Positions 57,100 through 64,000 of a stretch of DNA of 64,000 bases are shown here, piece by piece; position 1 is the stretch's first letter; each line of letters starts with the position of its first letter. This DNA comes from Chimonanthus salicifolius. Taxonomy: Eukaryota > Streptophyta > Magnoliopsida > Laurales > Calycanthaceae. The stretch is taken from positions 39,564,314 through 39,628,313 of the forward strand of contig CM023536.1 of NCBI GenBank assembly GCA_013350335.1. The letters run 5' to 3'. The position numbers and the translations under genes are program-made. The notes under the pieces were generated by a model. It saw only the letters and a list, made by a program, of their open reading frames with translations. It made no database searches and was not told the origin of the DNA.

Positions 57100-58637
57100 C
57101 CATTCATTCATAAAACCCTAGATTTAACCCAACTTTCATTCCAAGTAATCCAAACCCTATCCATGCAAATTTGCCACATCACCTACACCTCATCTCCAAT
57201 CCACACGATTTTATCAAATCTCCATACACCTCATTCGAATTTTCCATACGAAACCCTCCACATCATCTCCCATACATTTAACGATCCATTCATCTTAGTT
57301 TTAAATCTCATGCATTCATTGCATATCACATAACCCTAAATCCCACATGCCAAATTCGACCATAGCCAATCCAGCCCTACACATTCGAATTTCTTTCTTG
57401 AGTCCCAAGTCAACTTGATCCCCAAGTCACTCCATTCAACCAAGCCATGTAACCCTAACCTTTTTACCTTAAATCCCATCCATTCATGTTTAATGAGATT
57501 TAATCCAACACCTAAACTAAGATTAAATCTCAACCATCCATTCCAACCTAGAGCCTATAAATAGAACACTAAAGCACTGCAAAATTCGACTGGGTCAGGA
57601 TCCCGAAGAACATTGAAGCTTTGGAATACACAGAAGACTTAGAGATATATTCGAATTTTCCATGTAAGTCTTGTAATTTTAATTTTATTTTTCTAATGTA
57701 TATTCCAATGTTTGTGATTTAATTTTTCAATTTAATAAATTTGAGATAAGCTTTAAGAACCTTGGAACATTCAATTTTCGAGTATTCATTGATGATTGTC
57801 TAATTTATTTTTAAGTTTATATTCTCTATTTAATTGATTGGACATAATGAAATAGTTAGGACTCAGATTCCGTTAGATTCAGATCTAAGGCTATGATGGG
57901 ACATAATAAATAGTTAGATTTTGAATTTAATTGTTTTAAATCTACAGATCTAAGGTTCATTTAATTAAATTATGGATTTTAATTTTAATGAAAGATTTGA
58001 TTTGAAACTTGGATTTTTACACGAATTTCAGATCTAGATCTCTTGTTTATTAATATTTTTGGAGGTGATATTTGATGATGTCTATGATTGATCTATCCAA
58101 TTGTAAAATATGTTATTTTATTTATTGGTTTTATTTATTTTACTTGCTTTATTTTTTATTTTTTTTACTTATTTTCTTTGTTTATTTATTTTCTTTATTG
58201 TTTATGTATTCATTCATTTATTTTATGTATTCTAGGTAATCAATCAATTCTTTTAAATTCTTTGAACTAGGTTAAAGTTATTTTATTTAAATCTTGATTT
58301 TGTTCTTTTAAATTGAGAGGTGGTTATTTATGTTTTTAATAGGAGATTTATAATTCATAATTGTTAAATTTTACTCTTAGATGATTGTTCCATGTTGGGT
58401 TGATTTTAATAGATTAGAGAGCTTTTAAACTATTGTAAATTTTTTAATGATTAAAATATTAATTTTCATATTTAGATTATTTCAAGTGTTTATTTTTCTT
58501 AAACTATACAATTTCACTCATGCATTTGTAATTTCATATATTTTAAATGTTCCTTGTGGGATCAACCTCGCACTCATATGTTATACTATTAAATGGTTCG
58601 TGCGCTTGCGAGTAATAAATTTAAAATTTGCACAACA
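57100..58637 (+). mobile_element. gypsy LTR-like unit B
   Basis: Starts directly after unit A. It has a TATA box TATAAATAG (57556-57564), an internal region parallel to unit A, a 'GGGATCAACCTCGCACTC' block, 'GGTTCGTGCGCTTGCGAG' and the end TTTGCACAACA at 58637. No primer site follows; the next base belongs to a decayed integrase on minus, so the unit is probably a solo or truncated LTR inserted into older pol sequence. Confidence 0.6.
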
Positions 58638-60420
58638 AAGTCTGTCATCTTCATCATAATAAAATGAGCTGATTTTGTCAACTTGTTGACCACGACCCAA
58701 ACCGCATCATGGCCCTTAGGTGATCTTGGCAATCCAGTTACAAAGTCCATGGTAATGTTATCCCATTTCCATTCGGGTATATATAGGGATTGCAATTTTC
58801 TTATAGGTTTCGGATGTTCAACCTTCAGTTGCTGGCATGTCAAGCAATGAGCTACAAACTTAGTAACTTCATTTTTCATGCTCCATTATCAAAATTGTCG
58901 ACGTAGATCCTGATATATCTTCGTATCACTCTGATGTACTGAAAAAGGGGTATGGTGAAAGTGCCTAAGTACTTCCTCTTTGCACTGCTCCTACAGCGGT
59001 ACGTAGATTCTAAGCCACCATTTGCCTTACTGCCCAACCTACTGGACCATTACCATTGCTGATGGAAGTTTGAATTTTCACTGCTACCTCATGAATCCTT
59101 TGTACTGTCAATACTCGATCAACAACATTAGGATAAGATACCACACTGCCTAACTCCTCTGGATTACGATCCTGAATCAAATTGGCGATTATGCCTCAAA
59201 CCTTGGGACTCAAGGCATCAACCACTACGTTGGCCTTGCCTTAGTGATAAGAGATCCTGAGTTCGAAATCCCCTAAGTACTCCAACCATTTGCGTTGCAT
59301 CATATTTAAGTCTTTCTGGGTAAACAAGTGCTTGAGGCTACGATGATCAGAAAATACCTCAAAGTACTCACCATACAAGTAATGTCTCCATATCTTTAGT
59401 GGAAATACAACTTCCACTAACTCTAAGTCATGAGTCGGGTTGTTCTGTTCATCCACCTTCAATTGTCGTGACCCATAAGCAACAATCTGGTTATTCTTGA
59501 TTAATACACAACCCAGTCCATATCGTGAAGCATCACAATAGACAACATAACCAAGGACTCTCTTTAGAACGATCAACACAGGACAAGTAGTTAATCTTTC
59601 CTCAACTCTAAAAATGCCTTTTTCACAAGCCTCATTCCAAACAAACTTAGCACCTTTCCTTGTTAACTTGGTCATTATAGCTGCAAGTTTAGAAAAGTTC
59701 TTGATAAACCGTCTGTAATAACCTGTCAAGCCAAGAAGCTGCGAATTTCAAATACATTATGGGGTCTCTACTACTTTAACACTACTTCTACTTTAGTAGG
59801 GTCCACTGCCACACCTCTAACCGAAACCACATGTCCAAGAAACTCAACTTCTATTAACCAGAATTGACACTTGCTCAACTTAGCGTACAACTGATGATCC
59901 CTCAACAATTGTAGTACATTTCTCAAGTGTTGTTCATGGTCTGCCTTCGTTGCTGAATAACCAAGATGTCATCAATAAAGACTTGCACAAATTGGTCCAA
60001 GTACAGCCTGAAGATTTGATCATTAAGTCGATGAATGTCACATGTGCATTGGTAACACCAAACGGCATAACCACAAACTCATAATGACCAAACCTTGTGT
60101 GGAAAGTTGTCTTTTGTATATCACAATCTTTTATCCTCACCTGTTGATATCCTGACCGAATATCTTTTTTGAGAAATATTTGGGTCATCTCAACTGAACA
60201 AATAGATCATCTATTCGAGGAATCGGGTAATTGCTCTTGTTAGAGACTTTGTTCAATTGTCTGTAGTTAATGCACAATCTCATGGAGCCACCCTTCTTCT
60301 TATGCAAAGAGCTAGCTCGTCCCAAGGGGATGTACTTGGGTGAATAAATCAACTTGGGTTAATTCATTCATCTAACTCTTCAACTCCACTAACTCAGCCG
60401 GTGCCATTCTATAAACAGGT
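58638..60420 (-). pseudogene. decayed Ty3/gypsy pol fragment (RT, RNase H, integrase)
   Basis: Read on minus. The start of RT ('[18 protein letters not shown]', near 60280-60230) is followed by '[14 protein letters not shown]' and '[15 protein letters not shown]' (59934-60188) and a catalytic-type 'VFIDDIL' in another frame near 59965-59985. RNase H follows ('YCDASRYGLGCVLIKNNQ', 'EVFSDHRSLKHLFTQKDL', 59241-59729). The integrase zinc finger end and catalytic start come last ('HCLTCQQLKVEHPKP', 'WDNITMDFVTGLPRS'), broken off at 58638. Domain order and sequence are those of chromovirus-type gypsy elements. Several stops and frame changes show it is long dead. Confidence 0.8.
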
Positions 60421-61109
60421 ATATACTGCTACGAAAATCATCTCAGAGATCCATAGGTCTCCCTGAAAAATCCTAACACATAGGGTCGGTCATTACACCA
60501 ACCCAGAAAGGCCAATGTGATGGCAAATGCCTTGAATAGGAAGTCTAGTAGTATTGTTGCCTATATGACTTCACTATAGTGTCAGATGTTGGTAACTATG
60601 GCCGAGTATGACTTTTAACTGATTGAGAACGGTGGGATGATAGTTATTCAACGTATAGTGGTGTAGCGAAAATTGATAAATAGAGTAGTGGTAGTACAAC
60701 AACGAGACTCGGAGATGACAGACTGCGAGTTCATATAGTCAGCGGTGTTGAATTGGTAGCTGAGACAGTCAGGACCGATGGAGGTTTGATTTTAGGAGGC
60801 TGATTGTTTGTGCCTGAGTCGGACCACTGCAAAAATGAGGTGTCAGACACTTCATCACTCTCGTTTTGCAGTGCACCTTGGTGGTATCAATATATACCAC
60901 CATTTACACCGGCAATTTTGGTGGAACGACAGATAATTAGACAATTTCCAAAAATTCAAACTTAAAAATTACAACTTCCAAAAGTAGCGTCTTTCTAAAA
61001 ATATAAAGTTTCCAAATTTAGAGACTTTCCTGGTTGATTAGAAGGTATCCGAAATGCAAGCTTCAAAATTGAGCAGGTGTTCCCAAAACAACAAGTGTAG
61101 CAGGATCTA
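60421..61109. other. no feature supported
   Basis: Mixed composition without open frames. It may be the upstream gag-protease part of the decayed pol fragment, but I see no motif. Confidence 0.3.
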
Positions 61110-64000
61110 TGTAACACCTCGGGCTTTCAGTTTATTATTTATTTAATTTTTTATTATGAATTTTAGAATTAAATCTTATATTAAATTGGTGGTGAATCAT
61201 ATCCAATTTTGAATGATGGATCTCATGGCCGAATTTTGAATGTGAAATCCCTAGATTAGGCTCATGAAAGATGTGTGGGATTTTAAATCCACAAATGATA
61301 TTCTAGAATATTTGGAGAGGGATTTTCTTAATTAAATTGGATTTGCATATCCTAAGAAAATATTCAAAAAAATCAAATGAGATTGAGCATGGTCGAAATT
61401 TAGATAAATGATACTCATATTATGCACATGGAATATTTTCAAAGGGAATGAACATTGTCTTTAATTGAATGAAAAGATCACTTAGATTATAATTGATATT
61501 ATGCGCATGGTACATGCTAATTAAGAGTTAAAGGAAGGTCTTAATAAGGCAAGGGAAGTCGGCCATGGCTAGGTAAATCAAGGGGCACATGGCCAAGGAG
61601 GGGGGTTACTTATCTTAAAACAATTTCTAAGTATGGGATTAAGGGGAGCTTAATAAAATGAGAGATCCATAGGGGTGCACGGTTTTTACAACCCCATTAC
61701 CAAGTTATATTTCTCTCTCTCTCTCCCTCTCTCAAGTCCTCTCTTACACGGCAAGAGCAAGAGAAGGAAGGGCAACAACAAAAGGTGTTTTTGTTTGGAG
61801 AAAAGCAAAGGGAGAAAGATTAGAAGAGAAAGGAAGAGGTTAGTATGTTGATTCATAATTTTATGTTTTGAAAATCAAAAGAACCATAGGGTTCGGCCAT
61901 GGTGGTTGGCCGAACCCGATGAAGAGAAAATTAGAGATGGGTTAATGGTTTTAAAATAGAAGAAAGAACACTATGGCTGAACCCCATGGAAAGATTTGCT
62001 TAATTAATTGGTTTTAAAGATTGAAAACCATGGTGTGTTCTTGATTCATTGATTGGGTTCATATTTTTAGATCTTGGATCATGGACAAATCATGTTTATT
62101 TCATGATGGTTTGAATAATGAAAACCATGGGGATCTATTGTTTAGATTAACAAACTTAAATGATGAAAATCCATGGAGGAGTTTGATAATATTTAAAGGA
62201 AAAATTGGATGGACATTGGGTCGGCCTTGGTATGGCCGAACCATGATGTTTTTATGGTTAAGCTTTGGCATTCAAAATGATAAAAGGAAGAGGTGAGGTT
62301 CGGCCATGGTGTATGGCCGAACCCCACCAAACTTTTTATGAAAGTGGTGATCGGTTTTGATGGGATCTAAACCAATGGCTAAGATCATGAACCATAGGGT
62401 TCGGCCATGGTGCTTGGCCGAACCCCATGGGGTAATTTGGAATAGAGATTAAATAGGAAACTATCTAATTAAGGGAAGGGGCTGCTAAATTTAGAAAGCA
62501 CTCTAATTTGGAAAGGAGTTTCTAATCTTAGAAAGTTTCCATTTATGGAAGATGTTGTTAATTATGGAAAAGCCATCTAATTTTGGAAGGTGTTTCCAAT
62601 ACGGAAAGGAGGTTACTTATTAAGGAAAGTTTCCATTTTTGGAAGTAGTTATTAAAATTAGAAAGTATCTACTTAAAGACCATAAAAGTTATTTATGGAA
62701 ACCATACCAAGAATGGAAGGAAAGGCTTGATTATGGAACCTAATTTAAATGAAGGGATTGGTTGCCATGAATGAGGTTCGGCCATAGTTATGGCCGAACC
62801 CCACTAGGATTAGTTTTTGGAAACCTTGTGAATTTTGGAATATGATATTCAATCATAGAAGGGTTGTTGTTTAATTAAGAAACCTTCTAAATGTGGACCT
62901 TAGGCTAAAAATGGAAGGTGGAGTTATTTTTAGAAAACTTTCCATTTATGGAAGGAGGTTGATATTTTGGTAAGTTAAATAGGGAAACCTTCTAATGATA
63001 GTAGGAGAAATTAATAAAAGGAAGTTCTATTCTTGGAAGGTGAAATCTAAATTTGGAGACCTTCCAATTATAGAAAGGTGGAGATTAATTGGAAAGTATG
63101 CACCATAGGGTTCGGCCATGGTGTATGGTCGAACCCCATGGTCCAAATTAAGGGATTAAATGGTATTATAATTCATGGTTAAGGGCTGATTTATGAATCA
63201 GATTATGAACCTATGTTGTAAGTATGTTTTGTGTAGTTTTAAAATAAAAGAAAAGGATACAATGTAGGTTATAGATTGATGGTGAAAGGAATGACTAAAA
63301 ATGTAATTTCACATCAAAATAGAAAAAAAAAAAAAACCATGGGTTCGGCCATGAAGTATGGCCGAACCCCATGAGGTATATTTTGGATTTAAATTGGTTA
63401 AAGATTCATAAAGGTCTAGTAATTGAAGATTTAAAAGAAGAAGGAAACCAATGGCATTTTGGTAAATATGAGAGAATGTTGGACATTGGGTTCAGCCATG
63501 GTGTATGGCCGAACCCCATGAATTATTTTATGGAATTATGTATTTTGGAAGCATGAATGATGACTTGGAAACCTAAGCAAAGAAACGGGACTATGGTTAC
63601 CAACAGTGGCATTTTTGTAAATATGTATGAAAAATGGTAAACCATGGGTTCGGCCATGCACCATGGCCGAACCCCAAGGGGTTTTGTTTATGGACTTAGA
63701 ACCTTGTAATTAGGTGAGTTTTGGTGTTGATTTATTATTATATTATAAAGTAACGGGATCTCGTAAGCGGTGCGCGATCGGTGATCGAATCTTGGACGGA
63801 AACGCAAGGACTTGTGAACGATCTTAGGTAGGATTCCACCTCTTTGAAACCATGGATTATGTACACTTGTTTTATCTTATTTTGATGAAAATGTGTTTCA
63901 AAGGATATGATTTATTATTGATTTTCAAATGCTATGTTTACCTTGATTTAAATAGCATGGATTGATTATGTTTCAAGGGTGATTTTACATGCTAGGTTTT
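61110..64000 (+). mobile_element. Tekay/Del-type gypsy LTR, running off the window
   Basis: Starts TGTAACACCTCGGGCTTTCAG, the usual start of long Tekay/Del LTRs. 63750-63830 carries the block 'ACGGGATCTCGTAAGCGGTGCG', 'GGTGATCGAATC', 'GGACGGAAACGCAAGG', seen downstream in such LTRs. A CT-rich promoter-like stretch lies near 61690-61745. No coding sequence. The end and any interior lie beyond 64000. Confidence 0.6.
61890..63680 (+). repeat. GGTTCGGCCATGG...CCGAACCCC hairpin series
   Basis: Nine hairpins of 28-36 bases with arms GGTTCGGCCAT and ATGGCCGAACC around a 2- to 6-base loop, near 61892, 62219, 62297, 62399, 62775, 63108, 63343, 63488 and 63647, plus a half copy near 61972. Most are followed by CCATG. 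Spacing is irregular (80 to 370 bases), so they are dispersed, not tandem. Between them run short GGAAAGTTTCCATTTATGGAAGG-like repeats (62500-63080). Confidence 0.85.

Overview
This window is gene-poor, AT-rich intergenic DNA from a flowering plant. The sequence supports this through plant-type Mutator-like (MULE), hAT, Ty1/copia and Ty3/gypsy elements, a miniature LTR element (TRIM), tRNA-derived SINE-like pieces, plant-type TATA boxes and telo-box promoter motifs, and no intact host gene. I cannot name the species. Nearly everything I can interpret is transposable element (TE) sequence, much of it nested.

Layout. 1-5110: copia- and gypsy-type LTR pieces and a 1-kb foldback MULE (2468-3472, 9-bp target-site duplication, TSD). 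5707-13515: a complete 7.8-kb MULE with an 8-bp TSD. Its terminal inverted repeats (TIRs) of about 1.0-1.3 kb are built from dozens of copies of the palindrome ATTCATTCGAATGAAT. It carries two convergent genes, a DDE transposase (plus) and a plant-transposon-protein-type gene (minus), each with one nonsense codon. 14408-19538: an LTR retrotransposon with TSD GTAAT and a decayed interior. 21055-24596: a probable long solo LTR. 26064-28214: a small LTR retrotransposon (TSD GTATC) that has captured an intronless piece of a host uridine-kinase-like P-loop kinase gene, joined to a second unidentified coding-like fragment. 28999-30433, 32440-32706 and 40029-40376: hAT-type elements. 35114-35487: a MULE MITE. 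40416-40732: a tiny TRIM. 41780-42430: a relative of the gene-capturing element. 43003-46290: a copia element with both LTRs but no integrase or reverse transcriptase (RT).

46300-58637: three head-to-tail gypsy LTR-like units. The middle unit is split by an 8.4-kb Athila-like gypsy element (48241-56683, TSD TTTAT). That element keeps a tRNA-Asp-type primer site and a gag-protease frame broken by three TAG codons, but it has no RT. 58638-60420: a decayed gypsy pol fragment on minus. 61110-64000: the start of a Tekay/Del-type LTR studded with GGTTCGGCCATGG-type hairpins and running off the window.

The recurring oddity is that unrelated TE lineages here (MULE, hAT MITE, gypsy LTRs) each carry their own array of short, often CpG-containing palindromes. 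The two strongest leads are the gene-capturing LTR element and the palindrome-armed MULE with its foldback relative.
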